Below, piece by piece: positions 15,448 through 23,613 of a stretch of DNA of 32,430 bases; the stretch's first letter is position 1, and every line of letters starts with the position of its first letter. The stretch comes from Bacteroidota bacterium (GTDB lineage: Bacteria > Bacteroidota > Ignavibacteria > Ignavibacteriales > SURF-24), in NCBI GenBank assembly GCA_030706145.1, contig JAUZPB010000044.1:1-32430 (forward strand), in the 5' to 3' direction. The notes under the pieces are model-generated. The model searched no databases and was not told the DNA's origin. It saw nothing but the letters and a program-made list of their open reading frames with translations. A program made the translations under genes and the position numbers.

Positions 15448-17865
15448 TTATTTGATTTTCATAACAACAAATGTAATATCATCCTGCTGAATTGAATCTT
15501 TTTGCCATGAGGTTAATGAATCCATCAGTCTGTTAATAATAATATCTAACGTATTATTTGCATTTTCAAGCAGAATTCTCTTTGCTGTCTCGGCTCCTAA
15601 CATTTCTTTATTTTCATTAAACTGTTCAATGTATCCGTCAGACATAAGCAGAATTATGTCACCTTTGGATAACTCAAACTCTTTTAACTGATAGGGAAAA
15701 TCAGAAAAACTTCCTAGTGGCATTCCTTTTATAATTACCTCTTCAATACAGTTTTCTTTAGCATGGTATATAAAAAATGGAGGCATTCCTGCAGAGGAAA
15801 CCTTAAGAAGATAATCTTTTATATAAAGAAGTGTCAGCCCCATATAAAGCTTATCCAAGTTCATTAGTTTTATTGCATCTGTAAATCTATGAAGTATATC
15901 TACTAATTCACTTCCTTTTGTTAATTCATTAAAGAGGATTTTAGAAATCGTAACCATTGTGCCAGCTTTTGTCCCATGGCCTGTTGCATCACCTATTGCT
16001 GCAAAGAATTCATTATCCTTGGTTATCTTAAAATCATAATAGTCCCCACCAACTTCTGTTGCAGTCTTCATAAATGCCGTTATTTCAATATTAGGCAGTA
16101 GCGGTATGTTTTTAGGCAACATAGAAAGCTGAACCCGTCTTGCTTCTTCAAGCTCATCAGTTTTTCTTTCATTGTCAGCTTCCAATAGTTTATTTTCCAT
16201 TTCCTGCTGCCTGCTTAGTCGTTCTTGCTCTATTGCCTTTTTTGAAAGTTCCTGAACCTGCTTTAATTGTTTTTCCAAATTTTTATGTGTTCGTGCAAAA
16301 CCCAAAGATAAATTTATTGATTGCGATATGATTAGTGCTAACATACCATAACCAGTATCTATTGTTATGCCCATGAAGGGTTTAATAAGACCAAGATTAA
16401 GAACTATATTATATATAATTGTAAAAGTAAGTATTCCAAAACCTGTAGCTAGAAGCCATGGACTTCCTTCATTTTTTGTCTTTGATGAAAATATTAATCT
16501 GAACAACTCAAGCATTGCAAGAACTATGTATATGTAAAATACATATATCACGCTCCTCGTTGGCCAAATAAGTGCCCATATTCCTAGGCAAATTGCAGCA
16601 AGAGTGAATATTATTATCCTTAATTTTTTACTGTCCCTATATGCAACTGAAACACTCAACATTCCAAAAAGTACAATGAAAGGGTTGTCTATTAAGGTAA
16701 GTTTATTAAATAAAAACACTTGCTGTGGAGAAGTAGTAAAATATATCTGATAGTAAAGAAAAAATGATAGTGAAAAACAAAGCAAACATAAGCCATAAAA
16801 GAGATTCGTTTTGTCATTAGGATAAAACATGAAAAATAGCAGGTGTAGCAGCGCTAAAATTAGTGGAATGCCAGCAAAGGTCATTTCAGTTACAATTAAC
16901 TGGTAATCTGAAGTTTCAGTTATCTTTATGATTTTTTCTGGATCACTTAAAATGGTATTAAAGCCTGTACTGAATCCAAATTTCCTGAGTGGAAGTGTAA
17001 GGTAGTTCGAATACCTGACTGCCAAAATTTGATCATGCATTCCGCTAAAAGTAATTATAATAGGTTCTCTTTGGATATGGCCAACCTCTTTATTGGGAGG
17101 ACTCCCAATTCTGCCAAGTCTTCGTATAAGTTTTCCATTTAGATATATTTCAGAGGCCCCAAATTGTCTGGCAAACAAGTAGATGGGCTTATTTACAAGC
17201 GAGGTATCTATATTTATGTGCAACCTGAACCAGCCTATCCCATTCCATATGCCTGATGTGTCATCCCAAGGCGTCCTAAGCGTACTCATAACAAACCAGT
17301 CTTTATCATTATATCTTGGATTTGCCCAACTGGTATCATCTCCAGGATGAAACTTCCAAAACGGATTTAACATGTACATTTGAATTGGGTTATCTAAGGC
17401 ATTATAAGGAAGATCTATTACTCCATTGTAGTCTTGACTTAACCAACGTCCAATATAAGTGGTAACAACAGTATCTTCAGAAACCTCAAGTATTGAGTTC
17501 TGTGGTATACTTCCATCTGAATTTATTGCTTCGGTTTCCCATGAGCCTCTTGTAAACTTATACTCAATATGACTTCCTCTCTTAAAGCTAAAAGTCCGCT
17601 TCCATATTCCTTCTGGAGTTTTTTGTAATGCAATTTTATCTGCACTCCAATTCCCAAGCTCTTCTTTATTCCCTGTAATGTAAACCACAGAATCCCTTGC
17701 ACTCGATGGCAGAACTACTTCAAAAGTAATACTCTTTTGGTTTGTGTTGTTTTTGTCTGAACAGGAAACTGGGAGTATTGTGCAAAATAGAAGTATTAGG
17801 AGTTTTAAGAAATTTTTCTCTCTTGTGCCTTTAAGACCTTTTCCAGACAATAACCTTAAAGCCAT
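15448..17865 (-). CDS. Lipoprotein-type sensor phosphatase: CBM20-like domain, jelly-roll, 7TM (7TMR-DISM-like) and SpoIIE/PP2C domain
   Basis: This 805-residue protein starts with a basic segment and a lipobox LPVSC (Cys35). A CBM20-like starch-binding fold follows at about 46-141 (VYITGNKEELGNW, EYKFTRGSW). Next comes a beta-galactosidase-like jelly-roll (about 160-300, with GWFRLHINID and ASEIYLNGKLI), then about seven membrane helices (about 325-525), a coiled coil (526-580) and a SpoIIE-type PP2C phosphatase (about 585-805). The metal-binding Asp residues are all present: GGDYYD (D608), GDATGHG (D626), SDGYIE (D743), QQDDITF (D795/D796). Such phosphatases usually dephosphorylate anti-anti-sigma factors. 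The layout suggests carbohydrate or glycan sensing outside and a partner-switching output inside. An AGGA site lies eight bases before the start. It is probably co-transcribed with the upstream PAP2 gene (27-base gap). Confidence 0.88.
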   Translation of the reverse strand: MALRLLSGKGLKGTREKNFLKLLILLFCTILPVSCSDKNNTNQKSITFEVVLPSSARDSVVYITGNKEELGNWSADKIALQKTPEGIWKRTFSFKRGSHIEYKFTRGSWETEAINSDGSIPQNSILEVSEDTVVTTYIGRWLSQDYNGVIDLPYNALDNPIQMYMLNPFWKFHPGDDTSWANPRYNDKDWFVMSTLRTPWDDTSGIWNGIGWFRLHINIDTSLVNKPIYLFARQFGASEIYLNGKLIRRLGRIGSPPNKEVGHIQREPIIITFSGMHDQILAVRYSNYLTLPLRKFGFSTGFNTILSDPEKIIKITETSDYQLIVTEMTFAGIPLILALLHLLFFMFYPNDKTNLFYGLCLLCFSLSFFLYYQIYFTTSPQQVFLFNKLTLIDNPFIVLFGMLSVSVAYRDSKKLRIIIFTLAAICLGIWALIWPTRSVIYVFYIYIVLAMLELFRLIFSSKTKNEGSPWLLATGFGILTFTIIYNIVLNLGLIKPFMGITIDTGYGMLALIISQSINLSLGFARTHKNLEKQLKQVQELSKKAIEQERLSRQQEMENKLLEADNERKTDELEEARRVQLSMLPKNIPLLPNIEITAFMKTATEVGGDYYDFKITKDNEFFAAIGDATGHGTKAGTMVTISKILFNELTKGSELVDILHRFTDAIKLMNLDKLYMGLTLLYIKDYLLKVSSAGMPPFFIYHAKENCIEEVIIKGMPLGSFSDFPYQLKEFELSKGDIILLMSDGYIEQFNENKEMLGAETAKRILLENANNTLDIIINRLMDSLTSWQKDSIQQDDITFVVMKIK

Positions 17866-17892
17866 CTTGGTATTCCTATAACTGTTGTTAAA

Positions 17893-18453
17893 CTAGTTCT
17901 TTGCCCTCTGCTGAAGATAATCATTTACCTTTATTGCACCATATGAAAACATATAACCAATAGCTGCGCCTATAATTGCTCCTCCTAGTACATCTGATGG
18001 ATAATGTCTTCCTACGTAAATTCTCGAAAAAGAAACTAAAAATGCTACAATAAACAAAATCCACTTTAAATTAGGATATATTTTGGAAAAATAAACAAAG
18101 ACTGCAAAATTATTGACTGCATGCGATGATGGAAATGAAAATGAATTCGAAGGTTCTATTAACAGCCTGGCATCACTTAGAGCATTACATGGACGTATTC
18201 TCGCCACCCAGTGCTTTATAAAAAAGCTACTTAATTGGTCAGAAAATGTAATTAATACTAAGGAACCAATGGCTGCAATTTTCCCAAGCCTGCCTCCTTT
18301 TTTAAAACAAATACCAAGTAAAATCACATAAGCTATGTACCAATGATTTACATCAGTAATAAAAACAAAAAACTTATCGAATAGCGGATTTGCAAGGCTA
18401 TGATTAACGAAATAGAAAACTGCAAGATCAACTGAATAAAGAATATCTGTCAT
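17893..18453 (-). CDS. PAP2-family membrane phosphatase
   Basis: The 186-residue membrane protein carries all three PAP2 signature motifs: K-x6-RP as KHWVARIRP (80-88), PSSH (108-111), and SR-x5-H as SRIYVGRH (143-150). His111 and His150 are the expected catalytic residues. About five membrane helices surround these. Members remove phosphate from lipid phosphates such as undecaprenyl pyrophosphate or phosphatidic acid on the outer face of the inner membrane. The substrate cannot be told here. It lies 27 bases upstream of the CBM20-like/SpoIIE phosphatase gene on the same strand, so the two likely form an operon. Confidence 0.9.
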   Translation of the reverse strand: MTDILYSVDLAVFYFVNHSLANPLFDKFFVFITDVNHWYIAYVILLGICFKKGGRLGKIAAIGSLVLITFSDQLSSFFIKHWVARIRPCNALSDARLLIEPSNSFSFPSSHAVNNFAVFVYFSKIYPNLKWILFIVAFLVSFSRIYVGRHYPSDVLGGAIIGAAIGYMFSYGAIKVNDYLQQRAKN

Positions 18454-18572
18454 AATTATTATTCTAAATATTTTCTGTAAACTGTTAATTAAACCTTTGA
18501 AATATATGACTATTAGATAAATTTTCCCACCATTGGGGTATGTAAAAGATTATGTCTTTTAGGAAAAATTTT

Positions 18573-18595
18573 ATTAAGTTTCGGGAAACCTTAAT
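18573..18595. repeat. Small hairpin in divergent intergenic region
   Basis: ATTAAGTTT and AAACCTTAAT form a 9-bp stem with one bulged C around a CGGG loop. It lies between the divergent PAP2 and PAS-kinase genes. It could be an operator or a leader structure; no known element is recognised. Confidence 0.35.
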
Positions 18596-18653
18596 GCTCA
18601 AAGATCATCAGTCAAAATGTCTTTTTGCTAAAGCTTTTGTTTTTAAGCAAGCA

Positions 18654-18661
18654 TAGATTTG
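18654..18661 (+). promoter_or_regulatory. Possible Bacteroidetes-type -7 box (TAnnTTTG)
   Basis: TAGATTTG fits the TAnnTTTG -7 element and would start transcription about 35 bases before the kinase ATG at 18702. No TTTG is found at the matching upstream distance, so the assignment is weak. Confidence 0.3.
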
Positions 18662-18701
18662 CTTGGTCTGTATAACAGATTTTTCTTAATAGAATTGTAC
18701 A

Positions 18702-19916
18702 ATGAGTTCATCTGATAATAAATATGAAATTATATTCAATTACCTGAGTGTTGGGGTCTTTAAGACTACACTTTCTGGCAAGCTTGTGAATGCTAATAGT
18801 GCTTTGGCTTCTATACTTGGCTATTCTTCTGTCGAAGAACTTTTGAATGCTGACCTTGAAGAACAAATTTATTCCGATAAATTTGATAGACAAAGGCTTT
18901 TTGACATATTAGAAAAATCTGCTCAGGTTAACAATTTTAGATCTTCACTTAAAAGAAAAGATGGCAGTCCAATCTTTGTAAGCCTGGATGTAAAAGTTTT
19001 CTGTTCTGCAGAAGATAAAGAAAAGTACTTGATCGGCTCTTTGCGTGATATTACTGAAGATGTTATTCTTGAAAATGAATATCTGAATAACTTGGGAAAA
19101 TTAAAGAGTGAGTTAGAGAAAGCTCACCTCCTATCCAAGGATGCTATACAGGCAAATGAGGCTAAAAGTATGTTCTTAGCTAGTATGAGTCATGAGATAA
19201 GGACTCCTATGAATGGCGTGCTTGGATTTCTAGATCTGATCGAGCAGGAAGTCTATGAAAATAAGGATGAGCTAAAGGGCTTTGTTACAAAAGCTCGTTC
19301 TGCGGCCGAATCATTGCTCGATATTATTAATAATATTCTTGATATCTCCAAAATCGAAGCAGGTAGAATGGAACTAGATCTTGTCGATTTTAGCCTTAGG
19401 GAAGTCGTCGATGAGGCTGTCTCTATTGTTACTCCGCTTGCTGCTGAGAAGGGACTTTATATTCACTCAAATATTAAGGATGACGTTCCTCTAATATTAA
19501 TTGGCGACCCAGTCCGCATTAGACAGATCTTTTCGAATCTTTTAAGTAATTCTATAAAATTTACAGCTCAAGGAGGTATTAATATCTCCATATCGCTTTC
19601 TTCCGAGGAACAATCTGAAGGAGAGCAAATTAAAGTTGATTCAGAGAGGATGAATGGTAAATATGTGACAATTCTAGTTACAGTTGTTGATAGTGGGATT
19701 GGTATTCCAAAGGATAAACTAGAGCTTCTTTTTAAGCCATTTTCTCAAGTAAACAATTCCTATACAAAAGCTCATTCGGGTACTGGACTTGGATTACGTA
19801 TCTGTAAAGAATTTATTAATATGATGGGAGGTGAAATTGGTGTCAGAAGCCAGGAAGGGCACGGAAGTACTTTCTTTTTCACAGCAAAATTTCTCGTAAA
19901 CGAGCAATATAAATAG
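18702..19916 (+). CDS. PAS sensor histidine kinase (cytoplasmic, BarA-like kinase core without receiver)
   Basis: The 404-residue protein has an N-terminal PAS domain (about 5-120; LSVGVFKTTLSGKLVNANSA, closing with GSLRDITED). A coiled linker (about 121-155) leads to an HisKA domain with FLASMSHEIRTPMNG (His164) and HATPase (N-box LLSNSIKFT, G1 DSGIGI, G2 GTGLGL). The SMSHEIRTPMNGVLG type of H-box is typical of hybrid kinases, but no receiver or HPt domain follows; the protein ends right after the HATPase. No regulator gene is adjacent. There is no membrane segment, so it senses a cytoplasmic signal. It is divergent from the PAP2 gene and convergent with rocD. Confidence 0.9.
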   Translation: MSSSDNKYEIIFNYLSVGVFKTTLSGKLVNANSALASILGYSSVEELLNADLEEQIYSDKFDRQRLFDILEKSAQVNNFRSSLKRKDGSPIFVSLDVKVFCSAEDKEKYLIGSLRDITEDVILENEYLNNLGKLKSELEKAHLLSKDAIQANEAKSMFLASMSHEIRTPMNGVLGFLDLIEQEVYENKDELKGFVTKARSAAESLLDIINNILDISKIEAGRMELDLVDFSLREVVDEAVSIVTPLAAEKGLYIHSNIKDDVPLILIGDPVRIRQIFSNLLSNSIKFTAQGGINISISLSSEEQSEGEQIKVDSERMNGKYVTILVTVVDSGIGIPKDKLELLFKPFSQVNNSYTKAHSGTGLGLRICKEFINMMGGEIGVRSQEGHGSTFFFTAKFLVNEQYK

Positions 19917-19928
19917 GCCTTTGGCCTA
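19914..19928. repeat. Short inverted repeat at the kinase gene end
   Basis: TAGGCC-TTT-GGCCTA forms a compact 6-bp hairpin overlapping the stop codon of the PAS kinase gene and the left edge of the longer inverted repeat next to it. The two structures share bases and could be mutually exclusive. Confidence 0.5.
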
Positions 19929-19997
19929 AATTCTAAACAAATATCTAACTGGCTTTTTATGATTAATAAAGAAACAGTAAGTTTGTTTAGAATTTAG
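19926..19997. repeat. 72-base element with 16-bp perfect inverted repeats
   Basis: CTAAATTCTAAACAAA (19926-19941) is the exact reverse complement of TTTGTTTAGAATTTAG (19982-19997), with a 40-base AT-rich spacer. It lies between convergent genes (PAS kinase and rocD). The loop is long for a standard terminator. It may be a bidirectional terminator, a small MITE-like remnant or an operator pair. Confidence 0.7.
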
Positions 19998-20025
19998 AAC
20001 TTGGGCTAAATAATTATCACCTTTT

Positions 20026-21237
20026 CTAGCTTTCTATCTCTGCTAAAGAATTCTTTATGATTTCTATTGCTTCCTTTATTTGTCTTTCATTTATAACTAG
20101 CGGAGGAGCAAACCGGATTATATTTCCATGAGTTGGTTTAGCCAGTAGTCCATTGTCTCTCATCTTCAGGCAAACGTCCCAGGCTTCTTTCCCTTTCATT
20201 GGCTTTATGATTATTGCATTAAGCAATCCTTTTCCTCTTACCTGTTCAATCATTTTAGAGGTAATCCTGCATAGTCCATCTCTGAATATTTTCCCCATTT
20301 TATCTGCATTTTCTGCTAGTCTTTCATCTTTTACTACAGTTAATGCAGCTATTGCAACCTTTGCTGCTAGAGGACTCCCACCAAATGTAGATCCATGTTC
20401 GCCTGGCTTTATACATAACATTATTTCGTCATCAGCAAGTACAGCCGAAATAGGCATTGTGCCACCAGAGAGTGCTTTACCTAAAATTAATATATCTGGC
20501 CTTACATTTTCATGATCACAAGCTAGCATCTTTCCAGTTCTTGCTATTCCTGTTTGAACCTCATCTGCAATAAAAAGGACATTGTTTTCTTTGCAAAGAT
20601 CATATGCCTTTCTTAAATATCCTTCATCCGGTACAAAGACTCCAGCCTCCCCCTGTATCGGCTCGACTAGAAATCCGGCTACATCTGGATCCTGAAGTGC
20701 TCTTTCTAGTGAATTAATATCATTATATGGAACAGTTATAAAACCAGGTGTATACGGACCAAATCCTCTGTAACTGTCTGGATCAGTGGACATTGAGATT
20801 ATGGTAATTGTTCTCCCATGAAAATTTCCTTCGCAGACAATTATTTTTGCGTTGTTCTCCGTTACTCCTTTTTTTTCATAAGCCCATTTTCTGCAAAGTT
20901 TAATTGCTGTCTCGTCGGCTTCAGCTCCGGAGTTCATTGGAAGAACTTTATCATAACCAAAATAGTTTGTTATAAACTTTTCGTATTCCCCTAAACGGTT
21001 ATTATAAAATGCTCTTGAGGTTAATGTCAGGGTTTTAGCCTGCTCAACCAGAGCTTCAATTATCTTGGGATGGCAATGTCCCTGATTAACTGCTGAATAT
21101 GCTGAAAGAAAATCGTAATATCTTTTACCTTCTATATCCCAGAGGTATACCCCCTCGCCACGTTCTAATACTACAGGTAAAGAATGATAATTGTGAGCTC
21201 CGTATTTCTCTTCTAATTCAATATAATTTGTACTCAT
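20026..21237 (-). CDS. rocD: Ornithine aminotransferase (class III PLP-dependent)
   Basis: The 403-residue protein has the usual length and motifs of ornithine-oxo-acid aminotransferase. [20 protein letters not shown] at the N-terminus and [18 protein letters not shown] are characteristic. The PLP site includes [12 protein letters not shown], the cofactor-contacting Asp225 in ADEVQTG, and Lys254 in LGKALSGG as the Schiff-base lysine. [12 protein letters not shown] binds the cofactor phosphate from the partner subunit. The enzyme interconverts ornithine and 2-oxoglutarate with glutamate semialdehyde and glutamate, linking arginine and proline metabolism. It is a single-gene unit on the minus strand. 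Related acetylornithine or GABA aminotransferases are less likely given the N-terminal signature. Confidence 0.92.
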   Translation of the reverse strand: MSTNYIELEEKYGAHNYHSLPVVLERGEGVYLWDIEGKRYYDFLSAYSAVNQGHCHPKIIEALVEQAKTLTLTSRAFYNNRLGEYEKFITNYFGYDKVLPMNSGAEADETAIKLCRKWAYEKKGVTENNAKIIVCEGNFHGRTITIISMSTDPDSYRGFGPYTPGFITVPYNDINSLERALQDPDVAGFLVEPIQGEAGVFVPDEGYLRKAYDLCKENNVLFIADEVQTGIARTGKMLACDHENVRPDILILGKALSGGTMPISAVLADDEIMLCIKPGEHGSTFGGSPLAAKVAIAALTVVKDERLAENADKMGKIFRDGLCRITSKMIEQVRGKGLLNAIIIKPMKGKEAWDVCLKMRDNGLLAKPTHGNIIRFAPPLVINERQIKEAIEIIKNSLAEIES

Positions 21238-21461
21238 GATAATCTTGCTCTTTTTTGTAATAGTGCCATTTCACCGGAATGTACGAAAAAAAAAGCTTAT
21301 TTTCGATAGCAATTTGGGAGAATATTTGAAATAAAAGAAAAAATTCAGGCACTATATTTATTTCTGCTCGTTATTTCTGCTTTAAAAGATGTTTGCAAAG
21401 ACTCAGAATATCACTAACTTACTGCAGACTTAAAACTTTATTTTATTGATACAGGAGTTTT

Positions 21462-21800
21462 GTGTATAATAATATTTATAAGAAAGCATTTCTTCTTATT
21501 TGGCTGATTATTAGTATTGTTACATTGTTTTCTTTAATTACACCCTTCATTCTATCTGAAAATACTATCTATAAAATTACACCCAGATGTCAGTTGAAAG
21601 AAAAGTACAACAGGGAGTGTATAATGTGCGGGCTTACTTCGGCTTTTATTCATATCTCAAAGGGAGAAATAGCCGAGGCCTCTAGGCACAACAGAGGTGG
21701 TATTTATCTGTTCTCTATATTCATTGCAAATCTAATAGTTTTGATGATTTTTTTATTTATGACTTTCCGAAATGGAATAAAAAATAAATTTTTTGTTTGA
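21462..21800 (+). CDS. DUF2752 family small membrane protein
   Basis: The 112-residue protein starts at GTG 21462 with a good ribosome site (CAGGAG). A hydrophobic helix at about 9-31 is followed by the DUF2752 signature ECIMCGLTSAFIHISKGEIA (52-71) and RHNRGGIYLF, then a second helix at about 82-102. The family's C-x-x-CG(L/M)T motif is complete. Function is not established. DUF2752 proteins are usually small membrane proteins encoded next to other short membrane-protein genes, as here, where an 83-residue membrane protein follows after 84 bases. Confidence 0.85.
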   Translation: MYNNIYKKAFLLIWLIISIVTLFSLITPFILSENTIYKITPRCQLKEKYNRECIMCGLTSAFIHISKGEIAEASRHNRGGIYLFSIFIANLIVLMIFLFMTFRNGIKNKFFV

Positions 21801-21828
21801 TAATTTTGATTTGCTTGTCGTATTTTTA
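21796..21828 (+). promoter_or_regulatory. Possible promoter for the 83-residue membrane protein gene
   Basis: TTTG (21796-21799) and TATTTTTA (21821-21828) resemble the -33/-7 pair, with one mismatch in the -7 box. The -7 box lies about 55 bases before the ATG at 21885. The -33 part overlaps the end of the DUF2752 gene. Confidence 0.3.
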
Positions 21829-21884
21829 TGTTGAATTAACAAAGTGTTCATGTAACATTAAATAAGCCATTTATTGAGGTAATA

Positions 21885-22136
21885 ATGCAAGTTATCAGTT
21901 TTGCCTGGGGGGTAATATCCATAATTTCCGTAATCATCGCCTTTTTCCCATGCCTTGGTTCACTTAACTGGATAGTAGTGCCATTCTCAGCCATCGGTTT
22001 TATCGTAAGCTTTTTGACTTATAACAATACTAAACCAGGCAACCCTAATCGTCCGGCTAAGTTCGGTTGGATGCTTTGTTTGATAGCTGTCTTTGCTGGT
22101 TTATTAAGGCTGATTATTGGTGCGGGTATTTTCTAG
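21885..22136 (+). CDS. Small membrane protein of unknown function
   Basis: The 83-residue protein has about three hydrophobic segments (about 4-22, 26-46, 60-80) and a short hydrophilic loop TYNNTKPGNPNRPAKFG (45-61). TGAGGT sits ahead of the ATG. No catalytic motif is visible and I do not recognise the family with certainty. It lies between the DUF2752 gene and a membrane histidine kinase, with only 38 bases to the kinase, so it may be co-transcribed with either. Confidence 0.7.
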   Translation: MQVISFAWGVISIISVIIAFFPCLGSLNWIVVPFSAIGFIVSFLTYNNTKPGNPNRPAKFGWMLCLIAVFAGLLRLIIGAGIF

Positions 22137-22174
22137 TTTAAAAGACTAGTTAACCTGGAGATTACCAAACTGCT

Positions 22175-23215
22175 ATGAAATACTTAATTACACTTGGTTC
22201 CTTTTCGTATCTAAATCTATCGGTCCTGTTTTCTTATCATGTCATTTGGATAACATTTATTCTAGTACTCGTTCTGATGTTTTCTCTTATGACTTATTAT
22301 AAGAGAAAGATCCGGATAATTGAGCAAAAGAATAGTGAGCTTCAGCTTCAGATGCAACAAAGAGCTATGGAATTGGAGAACAAAGAACTTCAACTCTCTA
22401 AAGTCAATTCACTCCAATCTAGTCTGTTAAAGGATCTCTGGGAATCAAAACGCCACCTTAAACAGATAAATGATAACAAGGATAAGTTTTTTTCAATAGT
22501 CTCTCATGACCTTAAAAGTCCATTTAATTCACTCATTGGGTTTTCTGATATGATTTATGAGGACTTTGATAATTTGTCCATGCAGGAAATAAAAGAATAC
22601 ACCGGATTAATACATAAATCGGTTCGTAACGTGTATAATCTCCTTGAAAATCTACTGGAGTGGTCAAGGATCCAGACAGGAAGAATGGAGTTTTTCCCAC
22701 TTAAAATTGAAATTAATTCACTCATTGAAGAGATTTTCTCGACCCTGAGGGGCAATGCATTGAGAAAAAACATATCTCTTTCTAACCAGATCGGCAAAAA
22801 TATCTTTGTCTTTGCCGATAAGAATATGATTCGATCTGTTCTGCATAACCTCATTTCAAATGCTATTAAATTTACGGCGCCATCGGGGGAAGTAATGCTC
22901 TTGGCTGCTGAAACAGAACGCATGATAGAAATTTCTGTCTCTGATTCCGGAATTGGTATCAATAAGGATGAAATTTCCAAACTTTTCAGAATCGATGTAA
23001 ATTTCAGTAAAAATGGTACGGCAAATGAAAAAGGTACGGGCCTGGGGTTAATATTATGCAAGGAGCTGGTCGAAAAAAATGGCGGAAGAATTAGTGTCGA
23101 AAGTGAATATGGAAAGGGAAGTACATTTGTCTTTACCTTGCCTAAATACTATGACTTACATTTGCAAGCAGATTGTGAAATCGCAAAAGATGAACAGATT
23201 AGTCCTAAAGCCTAA
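22175..23215 (+). CDS. Short membrane-anchored sensor histidine kinase
   Basis: The 346-residue protein has a membrane helix or hairpin at about 8-41 with almost no periplasmic part. A long coiled coil (about 45-100) leads to HisKA (DKFFSIVSHDLKSPFNSL, His111) and HATPase (N-box NLISNAIKFTA, G1 DSGIGI, G2 GTGLGL followed by ILCKELVEKNGG). The kinase core is a close paralogue of the core in the 1165-residue propeller kinase at 7216-10713: both share NVY-LLE-LL-WSRIQTG and an SKNGTANEKGTGLGL-like region. A 17-residue tail extends past the core. No response regulator is adjacent. Sensing is likely intramembrane or via a partner such as the preceding small membrane protein. Confidence 0.88.
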   Translation: MKYLITLGSFSYLNLSVLFSYHVIWITFILVLVLMFSLMTYYKRKIRIIEQKNSELQLQMQQRAMELENKELQLSKVNSLQSSLLKDLWESKRHLKQINDNKDKFFSIVSHDLKSPFNSLIGFSDMIYEDFDNLSMQEIKEYTGLIHKSVRNVYNLLENLLEWSRIQTGRMEFFPLKIEINSLIEEIFSTLRGNALRKNISLSNQIGKNIFVFADKNMIRSVLHNLISNAIKFTAPSGEVMLLAAETERMIEISVSDSGIGINKDEISKLFRIDVNFSKNGTANEKGTGLGLILCKELVEKNGGRISVESEYGKGSTFVFTLPKYYDLHLQADCEIAKDEQISPKA

Positions 23216-23241
23216 AGTGTACCTGTCCCGGGTATTATAAA

Positions 23242-23271
23242 GGGCTGAAGACCTTTGGGAGTCATCAGCCC
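23242..23271 (+). terminator. Hairpin after the short membrane kinase gene
   Basis: GGGCTGA (23242-23248) pairs with TCAGCCC (23265-23271). An inner GAC/GTC stem, one A-A mismatch and an 8-base loop complete a 10-bp hairpin. No T run follows, so it is a probable 3'-end structure or weak terminator. Confidence 0.5.
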
Positions 23272-23318
23272 ATATCCATCAAAAGATTTAAAAATTATAA
23301 AAGATTAAAAATCAAACC

Positions 23319-23534
23319 CTAAGACTTAGAATTTGATGAACCACCGTTGGATTTATGTTTGTAATCTGTCTCATAGAACCCGCTACCTTTGAAGATGGGG
23401 CCTGCTCCCGGACCAATTAACCTTTTTAATTTTCCGTGACATACAGGGCAATTCTGAAGTGGTTCATCTGACATCTTTTGAAAATAATCGAATGTATGTC
23501 CGCATTCTAAACATTTATAATCATATGTTGGCAT
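23319..23534 (-). CDS. FmdB-family zinc-ribbon protein
   Basis: The 71-residue protein starts MPTYDYKCLECGHTF, the typical FmdB beginning. Two zinc knuckles are present: C8-x2-C11 and C29-x2-C32 (NCPVCHGKLKRLIG). A GPIFKGSGFYETDY stretch and a Ser/Asn/Lys-rich tail follow, as in many family members. The family ('regulatory protein FmdB' in databases) has no firmly established role. ATG 23534 is chosen because it begins the conserved domain and has GAGG six bases upstream. A longer frame back to 23600 exists but adds residues foreign to the family. Divergent from the lipoprotein gene. Confidence 0.9.
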   Translation of the reverse strand: MPTYDYKCLECGHTFDYFQKMSDEPLQNCPVCHGKLKRLIGPGAGPIFKGSGFYETDYKHKSNGGSSNSKS

Positions 23535-23556
23535 AAAAAACCTCAAAAAATTCATA

Positions 23557-23564
23557 CAAAAATA
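23557..23564 (-). promoter_or_regulatory. Possible -7 box for the FmdB gene
   Basis: On the minus strand TATTTTTG (23564 to 23557) matches TAnnTTTG and would give a short leader to the ATG at 23534. The -33 region is not recognisable. Confidence 0.35.
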
Positions 23565-23613
23565 ACTAATTTTTCTCATCCATAAAAGATAAAGTGACAT
23601 TTATAAAGTATTA

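Noticed and set aside
21358-21381. Two TTATTTCTGCT copies with a 13-base period
   Set aside because: Only two short AT-rich copies in an intergenic region; likely chance.
22555-23061. Minus-strand 168-codon frame opposite the membrane kinase
   Set aside because: It is antisense to the conserved kinase domain and shows no family features.
23535-23600. Longer N-terminus for the FmdB protein
   Set aside because: The conserved family start MPTYDYKC is at 23534 with a good ribosome site; the extension overlaps the probable promoter.
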